From the NCBI RefSeq assembly GCF_036373705.1, contig NC_089854.1, forward strand, positions 21,163,839-21,227,838: a stretch of DNA of 64,000 nucleotides. The letters are read 5' to 3'. The notes under the pieces were generated by a model. That model did no database searches. It was not told the DNA's origin and saw only the letters and a list, made by a program, of their open reading frames with translations. Each line of letters begins with the position of its first letter. Within the stretch, counting starts at the first letter, position 1. This DNA comes from Amia ocellicauda. Taxonomy: Eukaryota; Chordata; Actinopteri; Amiiformes; Amiidae. Positions 12,301 through 26,400 of this stretch are shown piece after piece. Both the position numbers and the translations under genes were made by a program.

Positions 12301-15300
12301 TACCTCAGTACAGTGTCTCTCGCTACAGCAGGCGCAGGTCCAGCCTTGACCCGGGGCCACTGTGACCTGTGACGCTGTGATCTGGTTACCAGTCGCCAGG
12401 ATTGTGTCTTGCATGAGCACTGCTGTTCTCTGGACAGGGGGGAACGTGTCCCAATGCTTCTGAAGGCTAGGCTAACCGTGCAATTATCTTGACAAATGGC
12501 ACAGTGCGATGCAGGCGGCATACAGGCTGTGAGTGGGCGGTGCCGGCGTGGCTGCCAGACCAGCTTACAGGAGCAGACCTGACCTCTCCATTAACAGACT
12601 TGCAGTGCTCCAGTTCCAACTGAAGTGTTCCTACTGCTAATTGGCTGCTAATTTATGCCTACTTCCAAGTTGCTAGCATGTCTTTCCTCTCCAGCACAGA
12701 GGTTAGTGGCTCAGCTTCCCAACAGCTGTCCACAAGTGTTTTTTGTGTAGCTTTTTCCAATAGATTAGTTTCCGAGTTCAATTGAGCACAAACCATTCTG
12801 CAGAAATTATAAGCTGAAAAAAAATACACGGTTGTTTTAGATTTTTACTTTTTTAAAGGATGTAGCCCCTTGTGAGTGACATCTCCTGTGTTGCAACAGC
12901 CTAAACATCTAGCGGTTTTAAAAATATTTGGATGTTTTGGAGAGAGGGGTGGGTTTGTACATAAGTAATATGAGGAATGTGGTTTGTGGCATGTGGCAAA
13001 GCATGCTGGGAAGCAGGAGAATGTGGCCAAACAGATCTGTACAGGAATTCAGTACCTGCCTGGCCAGTTTCTGACATTCAGCCTTGACAGCAGGCCTCTC
13101 AGAATGTGATGCCAACGTGCTGCCACTGCCTCCGAGTCCGTTTGTTCGCAGCAAGCAGTGCGGAAGTGGTTTGGGCTTTTGTCGGCATTCCCGATGTGAT
13201 CCTTGGCAGCCACCGTCCTCCAGCTCTGTCAGGGAACTCTAAGTGGTCAGCGAACGTGAGACCTGGTCGACCTGTCCCACTAGCAGATGGTCCAGTTGAG
13301 TCACTCGGAGCTGAGCAGCCATGAAACTAAGCATCCCCCCACTCTGTGCTGCTCCGCAGCTCCCCCTGAGCCCTGAAACATCTTCTCCATCTCGGCCTCA
13401 TATGTTCGAGTGAGAAAGTGTAGTCCTGGGAACACATGCATCACCCTGTCACGTGATCTGCAGGAGTTGTGATATCACCGTGTTGCCCCCCAGGCCCCTT
13501 CCAGGAATATTGAGCTAAATAAATCTTACCCAGTTATGTTTTTTTCTTTTCCAAGTATAAAATGGGGAATGAAACATCATGGCCTGGATTTGCTGTTATT
13601 TTTTTCCTCCCCCCCAGCAATTAATGGTGCTTGTAAATGTGCTGAGTCATGGGCAGCTAACAGAGAGCTCTCTGCATTGTGAAGGATTGTTAGCTTGATA
13701 ACTGTGACATCAGTAAGTGCTGCTGACGCTCTGAGGCTGCCAAAATCGATGCACTGATATGTCCGAGTTATTGCTTTTTAATCATGTAGGGCCACGAATC
13801 AAACTGTAGCATCTTTGTTCAGATATTGAGCAGGTGATCAAGGCCGGGAGGGAAACAACTGAACTGAAATACAGGTGATTAAGCCACGCTGTGTCTCTGT
13901 AGTGCACACGATAAGGCTGTCTCTGTTTCTGAGAAAACAAGTGAGTCTCTTATCGCTCTTATCCTCCAATAACCGAAGCAGATGTGCATTAGGGACCGAG
14001 TGTGTTTACTGCGTGAAGCCCTTTTAACAGCTGCACAATGCTTTGCTTGACAGTCAGGCCTGCTTTAAAAGAACATTTTAAATATAAAATCTCGTTTGAT
14101 CCCGATCCACAGGCAGCCAACATTGCGGTTCCAGTGTTAAAATCGGTTTTTTCACCAGGATACAGAGCTGGGTTAGAGTGCTAAAGTGGAAAAAAGGAAG
14201 CGCCTAAAAAAAGAAGAAAATGCATTAGTATTGATCCCTGTATCAGCTTCACACATTTCCAACAAAAACACTTTCTGCTGGGCTGCTTGGCCACTTTCTG
14301 ACATCTAAAGCATCTAATCACACACATAAGGGTTTAGGGGGTGATGTGCCCCTCACAATGTTGTGAGAAATTGTCCCCTCCAGTAATGTATGCCTGGCTT
14401 CACAGGCGTAGGGGATGTGTCCCCCTCCCAATCCTGAAACAAAACTTACGCCCCTGGTCACACGCATGATGGCTGGTAACTTTTCCTCCCACTCCCTGGT
14501 TCCCCTCAGGGGTGGATGAACGAGATCCACAACTACGACCCTGAGACGTACCACGCCACCCTGACGCACTCGGTGTTCGTGCGCCTGGAGGGCAGCACGC
14601 TGCGGCTGTCCAAACCCAACCGGAACATCTCGCGCCGGGCCTCCTTCAACGAGCCCAAACCTGACGTCACCTACATCAGCCAGAAGATTTACGACCTGAC
14701 GGACAGCAAGGTGAGTTTGCATTTGTGTGTGCGTGGATGTGTCTGAAACTATAAATGCATGCTCCAGTCTGGAGGGGAGAGCCCTTGTCCACTGTAATGC
14801 CGCCCGTGGGGAAACTTATCTTTGACAAAGGATAAAGGTCATTTCCACATGACCTAGGTGAGGCACATGTTTGAGATTTAGGTTGTGTACTTTTTATTTT
14901 TTTAAGCCCATTGTTTTCACACTGACGCATGTTGACCGCAGGTGCAGTTAAGCACCGAGTCTCAACCAGAGTTTGATTATTGTTTAGCAGATAACCTCAG
15001 TGAAAGTGCATGGGTGAGCGGTTGCATTTTTCTTTCTTATCTTTAACCTTCATTTGAGCGCCAGCCCCCCCAAATGACAGTCACGCTTCGAAGGGCTTCA
15101 GATACATCCAAAACCATCAGTGGTGCGGAAAAAGGGAATATCAGCCCAGGGCTAAGGAACAGACCGAGAATACATTGGCACCCGGTTCGCAAGATGGCCA
15201 GAACCCCTACCCCCCCTACCCGTCCTAACCCTAATGGTGACCTACCCCAATCCAAGTGTGTGAGTGGCAGCATGATCCCAGTGCAGCGCACCCCTGTGAT

Positions 15301-18300
15301 TGAACGCAGCGTAGCACAACAGTGTGTCACGGAATGGGGTTCTCCCCAAAGATGGTAACTGTTGTGCCTTCCAGCACCACGATCTTAGATTTCAAGCCAA
15401 TATCTTGAGAAAGGTACTTCAGGAAACTGATTTGACTTGCGATGTTATAACGACACATAGCATGAAAATAAGTACTTCGGTTTCTTCTTTGAAACAGCCA
15501 ATCTTGTCCAGGTTCTTCTCTCCCTTGTTCTCTCTCTCAGAACTTGGTGTAGAGATCCAATCTAGTTTCCCAGGGAGGGGCGGGTAGTTAGTTAATAGTT
15601 TAGTCAGTAATTTGTTACTTTTCCCCCGACCCACAGATCTATCTTGTTCCCCCAAGCCTGGCCCGAAAGAGGGTATGGAATAAGAAGTACCCCATCTGCA
15701 TCGAGCTGGGGAAGCAGGAAGACTTCATGTCCAAGGCCCAGGCAGACAAGGAGGCCAGCGAGGAGAAGGCCGGGGGCGCAGAGAGTGGAGAGGCAGCGGG
15801 GGGTGAGGAGGGCAAGAAGCCCCCTGCGCCACAGGAGGGGGGTCGGTCGGCAGGGCACCGGGACCACACTCTGTACCTGTTCGGCAGGACCGGCCGTGAG
15901 AAAGAGGAGTGGTTCCGACGGATCCTGCTGGCATCCAGACTCAAGTCCGAGGCCAAGAAGCCCTCCAGCCTCCCCAGCACCAAGAGTGGTAAATAGTCCT
16001 GCAAATACACACACACATTTGTATATCTACAACCACACATTAACACACCCTCACATATAACCATGAATATACAAATACACAAATACATATTTCACCTGAG
16101 AAGTAATAAGGTAACAGACATTTATGAACCTGGTTGTGGTGCTTCACCATTGAGATCCCAAACGGGGTTTCTCTCAGCTTCACTCCGTCTCCAGGGGCAG
16201 GAGTCCTCGCAGGTTTTACATCATTAACTGCTCAAGACCTGGGAAACGTTTTAAATTGATCCAATTAAGCCGATTTACTAATTTGGTTATGGTAATTAGG
16301 AGCTCGTCTGCAAGGAAGACCAGAAGAGTTTTCCAGCTCTCAGATTTTGCCACATTTGGGGGGAAAAATACACCATGGGAATGCTTGAGATTTTTTTAAA
16401 TAAAAAGATACATTCCTACAAAATGCAACTTTATAACACTGCTAGGGACAGTCTAGGGCTGTTCTGGAACTGTCTGTTGCTCTGTACCAGGGTGTGGAGT
16501 TGGAAATTCAAGTCAACCTTCAGTAGACCTTTTGCCGTATCATTGCGTAAATTTAATTTGATCTTCGTTCATTACAAAAAAATATTCTACACCCCGTACC
16601 TGATCTCTCCCTTTTCACGGCGCCATTTCAAAGTGAAGCCGTGTCTCTGGACAGCTCTTTTGAAGCCGTCCAGATGTTTGGTTAACCATCGGCTGGCTTG
16701 TAATTAGTCGCGTGAAGCTTCCCTCCGCTCGTCCTTAACGGGGGCCCACGCCACGTTGTGAAGGAGGCCTCCTTTGTCAGACGGAAGTTAAATAAAGAGT
16801 GACAAGAAAGACGGCGGTGCTGTGTGATGATGAAAGGAAAGGGCTGGTATCAATATTTAATGCGTTTGTCAGAAGGGGAAGGCAGCTGTGATGTGATCTC
16901 AGTAGTCCTTTTTGCATGAATATGAAAATGTCATGTTCATCGGGAGGTTTTATTTCATCGTCAGCGGTGACTTTGTAGCAGACGTGAAATGGAGAGGCTC
17001 AAAAGGGCCTTCACTCAGGCAGCATGGGGCTTTGACACCCTAAGATAAACTAAAATAGTGCACAGAAATTGCTACAGAGCCTGGCTTACACCCCTAATAT
17101 GGTGCGTGGCTTATACCCCTCATGGCGCTGGTCCGGACTTAATTTCAGGTTTCGGTGAAATTAGATTTTAATGTTCCTTCTCGGGACGTTCTCCACACCC
17201 AGGTTTTTGTTGGTAGAGACCAGTTGCAGAAACACGGTAAACGCAAGATTGTTTTGTACTTTGTTTATTTACATTTGGCTACATTTTGTCCTCCTCCCTT
17301 TAGCAGCGTTCGTGCCGGCGCACAGTCGCAGCAGCAGCAAGGGCAGCCTGGACGAGGCAATGTCGCAGCCCAAGCAGAAGGAACTGACAGCGAGCGTCCG
17401 GCAGAAGATGCTGCTGGACTACACCGTCTACATGGCCAAATACGTGCCCCTCGAGCCCGGCAGCCCGGCCACCAGCCCCCTGCCCAGCGAGGAGAGCAGC
17501 CCCTCGGCCACCAAAAAGGTACAGGGTGTACGGTTTGATCGATTTGATAAGAATGTGCGGCAGTGGAAGCGAGAAGGCAAGACTAAAAAGCTGCTCCTGA
17601 CCTCATTTGTTCTTCTTCTCCATCCCCCTTGTCCACCTCCATCCCCTGCATCTCTGTGTCCCTGTCTTGCTATCTTCCTGTTCCCCCGTTCACATTTCTC
17701 ACCCCCATCTCCCCGTCCCAGTTGCCAAGCAGTCAGTTGGAGGAGGAGGAGCCGGAGGCCTGGGCCAATGCCTTGCTGGGCCGGATGTTTTGGGACTTCC
17801 TGGGGGAGAAGTACTGGGCTGACCTGGTGTCTAAGAAAATCCAGATGAAGCTCAGTAAAATCAGGGTGTGTATTACCAGACCATCGAGCAGGGTAGCTGT
17901 GGCTTTAGCTGTGGTGGCGCGAGGAGGACCGGATTTCCTGTCCTGGGGCCACAGGGTCATCACGGTCATGGGGTTTTGATGCCCAGGGAGAGAGAGACGC
18001 CGTTTCACCGGTGCTGTGCGTCTCCTCTGTTGCAGCTGCCGTACTTCATGAACGAGCTGACCCTCACCGAGCTGGACATGGGCGTGGCCATCCCCAAGGT
18101 GCTGCAGGCATCCAGACCCTCTGTCAATCATCAAGGTAAGACGCCAAAACCGAGCCATCCCCGGTGTTAGGTCCCTGGTCTTCTAAGTGGTTTTCGCGTT
18201 GTAGTTGTATCGTGCTCGGTGTCAAACAGCTCCCTGCACTGTTAGCAAGAGGGATTAAATGCAGGCTCCCCTCCCTCACTCCCTCCTTCCCCTCAATTAA

Positions 18301-20442
18301 TGCTGCCGCCTGCATCCCCGGGTGTGAGAGTGTAAGAGGACGGTAATTGAAAAGGAGCTGGCGGACACCACGAGTATTTAGGAAGCCGCACCCGGGCCGT
18401 GTGTGATGGACGTGTGATGTCTCTCCCTGGCCTGGTTACCGAGCCGAGCTGCAGTCTCCCTGCATGGCGATGGGGCAATAAAATTATAATCCTATTAGGG
18501 AAATTTAGGTTTTGCATGTTTTAATTCCTGGCCGGCATGCAAGAAGGGGAGGCCACAGCAAAGCAGGAGAACAGAAGTTAGTGTGTGTGTGTGAGCTGGT
18601 ATTGATGAAGCTCATTCCGCTCTGTATCCCCTGCAATCCCCTGCTGAGTTCTGAGCCCATGCCGGTGTTTGCCAGTCCAGGAGCCCTGTGTGGACTGTTT
18701 ACACCATGGCCTCCTGCAGTCTCTGACCTACAGGCCTTTGTTCTCGAAGGGAAACATGTTTACAGGCTGTAGCTCAGAGGCCGCACTGCCCGGATCGAGT
18801 GTAAAACCTTTGCTCCACTGCCTCTGAACAACCCCCCCCCCCCCTAAACAAAACAAGTGCAAATGTCCAGCTGAGCCTTGAGCCCAGACGTGAACATCAT
18901 ATAAAATCATTTTCTATTTTTGTAATGTATTTATTTATTCAGTTTGTACGACATCTGTGACCCAAGGCCTCTAGGATAATAATAAGAAAGTACAAGAAAC
19001 ACACTAAACAAAAACAAATTGTAAGAATCCCGTGTCTGTAACTTTTGAAATGTTTTGCTGGGTTCAATTCACAGAGTTGTGAAGATATGGGCCTTCGAGG
19101 TAGAGCCACAGATACTGTCCCCACACACTGGCGTTGTTGCTCCGCTGCTGTGGGACGCTCCCTGTGTGCTGGTGTCTTGTGACCAGCTCTGACGCCGCAT
19201 GACTAACCAGACTGGAGAGCCAGGGCCGTGTGTGAGAGCTCATTGTGTAACTCCAGATGACAAACACAACGCAGAGAGAGAGACCACTTCACGTTAGGCA
19301 ACATTACCCTAGAACACACCTCACACTACACGTACCGGGGCCTGACTATTAGTGCGTCAGGGGGTTTTAACCTGGCAGTGAAGGCACTCAAAGACAAAAC
19401 AAGAAGAGCTTTCTACGCAATCAGAAGAAGATTCTATAACATTAATATCCCCGTCAAAATCTGGCTCAAATTAATTGACAGTGTGATCCAGCCCATTGCG
19501 CTGTACGGTAGTGAAGTATGGGGTCCACTCAGTCAACAGGACTACACTAGGTGGGACAAACATCCAATAGAGACCCTGCATGCTGAGTTCTATAAAAACA
19601 TACTGCACGTGCACAGGAACACACCAAACCACGCATGCAGGGCAGAATTAGGCTGCTTCCCAACCCTCATTAATATAAAGAAAAGAGCACTGAAATTCTG
19701 GATGCACCTGAAGAAAAGTGAGTCAGACTCACTCCAGTACAAGGCCCTCCAAACCCAAGAGCTCAGCCCTGAAAAGAGTCCCCTGAGTCAGCTGGCCCTG
19801 AAGCTCACGGCACTGACCCCCGCTAATACTGCGAACAGAGACCAGCTTCAGGTCAGCACTGCTTACCTGCCCCCAATTAGAGTCAACCAAATCATAAAGA
19901 TAACCAACACCTCCTATCTGGAACATTGGAACAATGAAACCAAATCCCAAAGTAAACTGGATTGCTATCAGGCCCTAAACAGAGAATACACCCTGGCAGA
20001 GTATCTCTTCACTGTCAGAGATACGAAGCAGAGACGGAGCAGAGACCCAGTACAGGCTCAGTGACCACAGCCTGGCCAGAGAGACGGGCCGACACAGGCA
20101 GAGCTGGCTGCCCAGAGAGGAGCGGCGCTGTGGTCACTGCGAGACAGAGATGCACTTCCTCTTCCACTGCAATAAATATGCCAAATTAAGGGACACATTC
20201 TTTAATAAATACATAAATATTATAAAATCATTTTCTGAATTGATAAATGAAAAAAAAATAGCTATCCTCCTGGGGGAGGGACACACAGCCCCCCTGGCCG
20301 CCCAATATGTAGCCGCCTGCCACAGCCTGAGGGGCTCACTGTGAAAACATACATGAGCACCAGCTGTAAACTTGTTAACTATAAATAAAGTAAATGTACA
20401 TGTCTATTAAGATTTTATTTATAAATTATATTGTACTGTTTC

Positions 20443-20475
<33 letters not shown>

Positions 20476-23400
20476 TCCTTTTTCTTACCTTTTATTATTT
20501 TTCAATGTATGTATATAATATCAACTGCTTTGGCAACACTACGAAACTGTTTGTCATGCCAATAAAGCACCATTGAATTGAATTGAATTGAGAGGGAGGG
20601 AGGGTCTTTCATATCGTTCATACTGCAGAACACAATGTATAGATATAGAGGTATATGTACAGTGTATGTATGTGTGCCACAGAAGAAGCATGCTTTGTTC
20701 CCAGGAATATAAAAGGGACACGGCACTGCAAAAATACCACCAATCTTTGAGAAGCCTGATCAGTGCTTTGGCTTCACTGTTGATAGAGTGTCTGTAGTTT
20801 CCCTGCTTTACTGTATTCGTTTTCTCCTGAGAGTTCTTGTTTGTTTGTTCTGATTTGCGTTTGGAAGACAGCGTTGTTATTTGTGGTGATTTAAATCCGT
20901 TTGTGAGTGAGGCGAGAAACTCCAACACAATTCAACCCAGAGTGGCTTTGTGGGTAAAGGGAACAATCAGAGGCAATGACTGATTTGATCATAAAAAAGG
21001 GAAAAGTAGGATGCAAGGGAGAGATATTTGGGACAGGCTGTCCTCGGGCAGCACAGAACTGTGTCAGAGGTCATCAGCAGAGTGCAGTTTTGTTGTGTTT
21101 TATGGCAGTATGACCAACAGCTGGTGTTTGTGATATTTTGCACAACATTTCGACCCACGTTTGATGGAAATTCTTGGCACTTCTATTGGCTCTCTAACAC
21201 ACTGTGTCACAAAGCTGGCAGTGTGACGCTGTGTGGGATCTGGGGCCTTGGTGTCTTTATTGTGTCTCGTTGTGCGATGCACGGGTGCCGTCTCCCTTTT
21301 ATCGCCCCGCGAGCAGATAAGGCTGTAATGAGAAAAGAAATTGATTTTGCAGAGCTGGTGCGATGCATGCGCAATAGAGACGTCAGCTGAAATGGGAAAC
21401 GCCTCCCAGCCGCCGCTAAAGGTGATGCTCGAGACCAGAGGCCGTTGCAAGGAGATTGGATCGAGTCTTGATTGAGCTCAGTTAGATGCTGAAATCTTCA
21501 CGGTCCTGGTGTGTCGCCAGGATTCGGTTAATTAAAGATTCTCAGACCGTCATCCGCCGAATACCTATCTATCTGTTTGAGTTGCTTTGCTGTCATGTGA
21601 AGATGAGCCAAAACCCGGCAGCTTGTTTAACAATCCTGTGGCTGTGTTTAAAGTCCTGATGATCCTTCGAGATCTGCGCCGTGATTCTGGGAAGCCCGGG
21701 AGCCAGGAGGGCCCAGCGGGATGGTGTCAGTTCTGGCTCTAGCAGTCCCGGTGTGGGTGTCTGGTGTTTTGGCTTGGGAGGGTATCCCATTGTTGCCCAC
21801 ATCACAGTTTAAATCTATAGACTGCCTGTCAGTTGTTCAGCTTTAGAGTGCTTTGTCCCAAGGCGTGTTTCATTAACGAGTCATCTATTATCTTATCCAT
21901 TATTATTTTGTATTCCATTATACTTTGTTGTAGTTGTATGTGGTACAGTCCCTGCAGGCTGGCACAAGTTCTGCCGCCCATCACAGTCCAGGATATAGTG
22001 GGTTGGTTGTGAAGTCCCTGTGACACTGGGTCTCGCACATCCTTCGCCCTTCAGGAGCCGGTGTCCAGGCCAGAGGGGGTTCACAGGTCCTCACGGCACA
22101 CTGGAGCTCTTTAATGTATTAATTCATTATTACTTATCTTAGTTGGTGGAAACTATCCTCTGTCATCTTCCCTAACAGCTCAGACTTTTTAATTGGAAAA
22201 GTATAAATGGACTCAGGCGAGATGAAGCTTCGTACACCGTGCCCTTTCTGGAAATGCCAGCTGTTATGAAGGCTTATTATTGAAGTGCTGCGCGGCCTGG
22301 TATTTGAAAACATCTTCCCACATCAGCAGGGAAGAAAAACATGTGCCTTGCATATTTAACCAACCAACACAGAAAAAAAAGTATTTTGAATAATGTTACA
22401 GCCCTGCTAAATGTTAGACCTTTTCATACTGTTAAAAGGAATGATTTTATTGTTTTAGACCTCACGGAGAATGATTTTCTTGAGTTGCCTGAGCCTTGTA
22501 CTGCCCGAGATATTTTCCATATTATTTCTTATAACCTTTCATAAAAATAAATGCAATAAATCTGATTTTAAAGTTCAGATAGACATCCTTCCACTAGGCC
22601 CAGTGCCCGACAGGCTTGTGTTTCCTGCTTGATCTGCTGAGTTAAAGAAGGAGATGTGGGTTTGACTGTTGCCCCTGGATGTGAGTCGGTCACGGGAGTG
22701 AGATGCACATAAATCTGTGCTCGCAACGCCCCCTGGTGGATCTGGGTGGAACCTCCATTAAAGACATCTGGCGAGTTTTCTGACACGTTTAGAATAATAT
22801 TTAGTTTGGTTGTTAGTAAAATACAGCTAATAAAATTCCCACTCTTGTATTTGGAGGTCCTGCCCCTCTCGACAAGACCATGTCTTCGAATACTAAACCA
22901 GTTGAGCCGTTGCACTCTGAGGCTCTTGGCTTTTTCTTCTTTGAAACACGCTAATTTCTTCTTTGGTTTTTCTGAGCTGCACTTTCAGTTCCTGAAAGGC
23001 AACATTTATCTGTGGGGGCGACACCGAAACCAGCAGTGCAGCTGCGATCTGTTTTCCTTCATGGGGCTGGATGTTAACACGTGCCCGGATAGGAAAGAAT
23101 AGGCAGAGACGGAGACAGAGAGATGGAACAGAAAGTGAATTAAGGCTGATGTATTATTCTTAATACACTTGTATGTCTTGCTAGTTTGTCTAGCCCTGTA
23201 ATTTTGCTGTGTTTTCCATGTTATATTGAACATCAGAAGTGTCATTTCATTACACTGCAGGTTGTAAATTCCAGCCCAGGCACACGCTCTTGTTAAATAG
23301 GGATTAATCTGTAATTAGAAGAAAGGTGGCCAAATTAAAACCTTAAAGCAGCCCCTCTGTCAGGTGCTGTGTATCTATGGGGCTGCAGTGTCCATATGGA

Positions 23401-26400
23401 TGAAATATTCCCGATCCGTGCTTTTCTACGAGGTCTCACCTCCTCCTTTCCTGTTTTTGGAGGCTCAGCGGCCGATGTGTTTGAAGGTGTTCGCGCAGTG
23501 CATTTGCCTGAGCCGCCATGCGGACTTCAAAAGATGCGCCTCTCCCCACGCAGGAGTGGAGGCAGCGAGTCCAGCTGTGTCTCCCACAGAGCGCCCCGGG
23601 ATCCCTGCCCCACTCCCAAACAGCAGCTACAAGTTTGCTTTGCCCCCATCAGTGAGAGAGAGAGAGAGGGAGGGAGGGAGAGAGAGTGGTCCAGGGCAAG
23701 GTGGAGCAAGTGAGCTGCATGCTAAACAGTCTGCCGTCTCCTCAGACAGCGGAGAGAAATTAAATACCTGTCTCGACCCAAACCGAGGACTACCCTCAAT
23801 GTGAAAATCTTAACTGAGTGAAATAAATATTTAATTTGTCTTTATTTGCATGATTGAAGCCCCAATTGATTAATTTGTTTGTTTATGAATATAACCCACG
23901 AATGAGAGAGAAAAGGCCGGACAATTAAAAACCAGACCGGCGCAGAGAGCTGCTTCACATGTCTGTCTGTCCGTCTGTTCTCAGGGCTGTGGTTCGACCT
24001 GGAGATCTCCTACAACGGCTCCTTCCTGATGACCCTGGAGACTAAGATGAACCTGGCACGCCTGGGCAAGGAGCCCGCGGGCGAGGGGCTGCGTGTGGGC
24101 GAGACGGGCAAAGACGGGTAAGAGACATGCCGGGGGGAGGTTCCCAGGACACAGTGCAAAAACCCACTGAGGTCGACTTCTGTACCGAGAGAGGGACCGG
24201 GCGGAGGAAGTGCGTCACGGTGGTTTTTATACAGTCAGATCCAGAGATCACACATGGCGCGTCTCTCACTTTCATACTCGCCTGTACGACTTCCTGCTGT
24301 ATTATTCATAACTCTCTCGTAGCTCATAGACAGGGTCCCCCCTTCAGACCCCTTCTCCCAGACGGCTTCATTTCTCCCGAGTCGCTGCCCTATTTGAAAC
24401 CGGTTACATTCGAGACAACATGTCCAAACCTGGAGAGTCGGTCGGACTCTAGGACCCGAGGGCGTGTAAAACGCAGGGGAAGGGGAAATGGGCAGGAGAG
24501 AAAGTATGAGTTAAAGTTCAGCCAATTAATGTACTGTGCAGAGATTTGTTGGGATGATTTATCTATCGCTTAGCAGCTCCATCAGTAACTTCTCACTGTG
24601 CGTTTTCTCTCCATGTCTCTCCATTGCTCATGTCTTTGGATTCATAACTCTGTGGATTTGTCTATACCTGGTGAGTGGTGCTTGCTTGATCCCGGTCGTG
24701 CCCATCCTGGTAGCTGTAGGCAAAGTCGTGGCATTTTGTGCGACCTCTGCTTCCCCCTGTGGTGGCTGTGTGGTTTTGTGTTTTGGTTTGAGGTTTTTTA
24801 AAGTTATTTCTGTTTTTATTTATTCGAGTATGCCTGCAACACACAAACGAAAGATCATCTGATGCTGCTCCCAGAGGCCCAGAGGTGACTGGGAACTGAA
24901 ACCCGTCCGAGGCTGGCAGCAGATTCTTTCAGCCACTTATCAGGCCAGATGTTCTCCTCAGTCAAAGGCTTGCCAGCTTCTGTGTCATACTTTACACAAG
25001 GTCCTCTACAAACAATCAGAAGCACTGGACTTTTGTCCTGTTTGGGGAACTGCTCCGCTCTCTGTCTGGAAGCATCAGCTGATCTATTTGTGGTTTTTTT
25101 TGTTTTATTTATTATTTGGGGTCCTTGCATGACAGAGTGTGATGCAGGGGGTGCCCTGGCATGCAAAGCCGCATGCTGACATCCCCCCAAGTGCCAGACT
25201 GTTCTCTCACATTGCCAGAGGCCCTCGCCCACCCGGCACGCACCACGAGGTCGCGGTTCACACGTGTCACCCCTCCACCTCCCTTCATGAGTCGGAGTAA
25301 CGCTGAAGACCAGTTGTGAAATACAGACACCCATCCAGGACTGTTAATGTCTTCAGGCTCCCACATAAAAGGCTCTCTGGTTAGGGATTTGTTTATTCTA
25401 ATGTCTTCAGGAGCTTCGAATATTGCCAACCAGTTGCTGATGCATATTCTGCAACTCCCACCAGTGGTTTTGCATTGTAAATGTCTCAGCTGGGTGAGGG
25501 TCCCGGGGGCAGCTGCACAGTGTGTCCTGTAGTGAAGAGCCCTAGGTATGAAGTTGTATTACCCTGCGGACCTTCCAGAGAGCAGGGACAGCATCGTTCA
25601 CATTCACACGGCTCTATACTTGTTCCAGTCCAAACTGTTACAAGACATGGCAAACACATCCCAGGACACTGCTGTGAAGGGCTGACAACACAACAATCAG
25701 CATCGTATGTAGGGCACACTCCCAGTACAAGAGACCGTGAGACACCTCTTGGTCTCAGAGAGGGAGAGAGATTTAACCTTGTTTTTGCGAGTGTCTTGGG
25801 GTCTGTCACAGTCCCTTGGCTCCCCAGTGAGTTCTGCTGCTCGAAATAAAAGATTAAATCTGCGCTTGTGAAGCGGTGCTGAGGGGCGGGTTGTGACACT
25901 GTGCTGTGTCTCAGGGCCAGGCCGCGGACCTACTGCCTGGCGGACAGTGATGAGGAGTCATCCAGCGCCGGCTCGTCGGACGAGGAGGACCCCCCAGAGC
26001 CCACCGCTGCCGACAAGAGCCTCGTCCCTGGAGCTGAGGGGTGAGCCCTCCACCTCCTCTTCTCTCACCTTCCTGTCTTTTCCTTTGTCTTTCTAACTTG
26101 TCGTTTTCTGTCTTTCTCTCCCGTCTGTCTCCTTTTCCTCTGCCTGTCTGTCATGTCGCCGTGTGTCCCTTGTCCTCCTCGCGCTTCTCCCTTCTTGGGT
26201 CTCTTTACAATTTGTCTGACCTTCTCCCCCCCCACTCTCCTCCACAGGTACGTCGGCGGACACCGGGCCAGCAAGATCATGCGCTTCGTGGACAAGATCA
26301 CCAAGTCAAAGTATTTCCAGAAGGCAGCAGAGACGGAGTTCATCAAGAAGAAGATCGAGGAGGTGTCCAACACACCGCTGCTGCTCACGGTGGAGGTGCA

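Larger units (their letters stand above)
9375..14509 (+). other. TEX2: TEX2 intron 2, with old repeat relics
   Basis: A 5.1-kb intron. I recognise a degenerate fish interspersed repeat at about 12138-12265 and a second repeat-like stretch at about 14326-14458 (both listed separately). An NF-E2/MARE-like motif TGCTGAGTCAT is at 13640-13650. Nothing else coding is supported. Confidence 0.6.

Noticed and set aside
15604-16088. Overlapping minus- and plus-frame ORFs around TEX2 exon 4
   Set aside because: The exon's true frame matches TEX2 with correct splice sites; the others are shadows.
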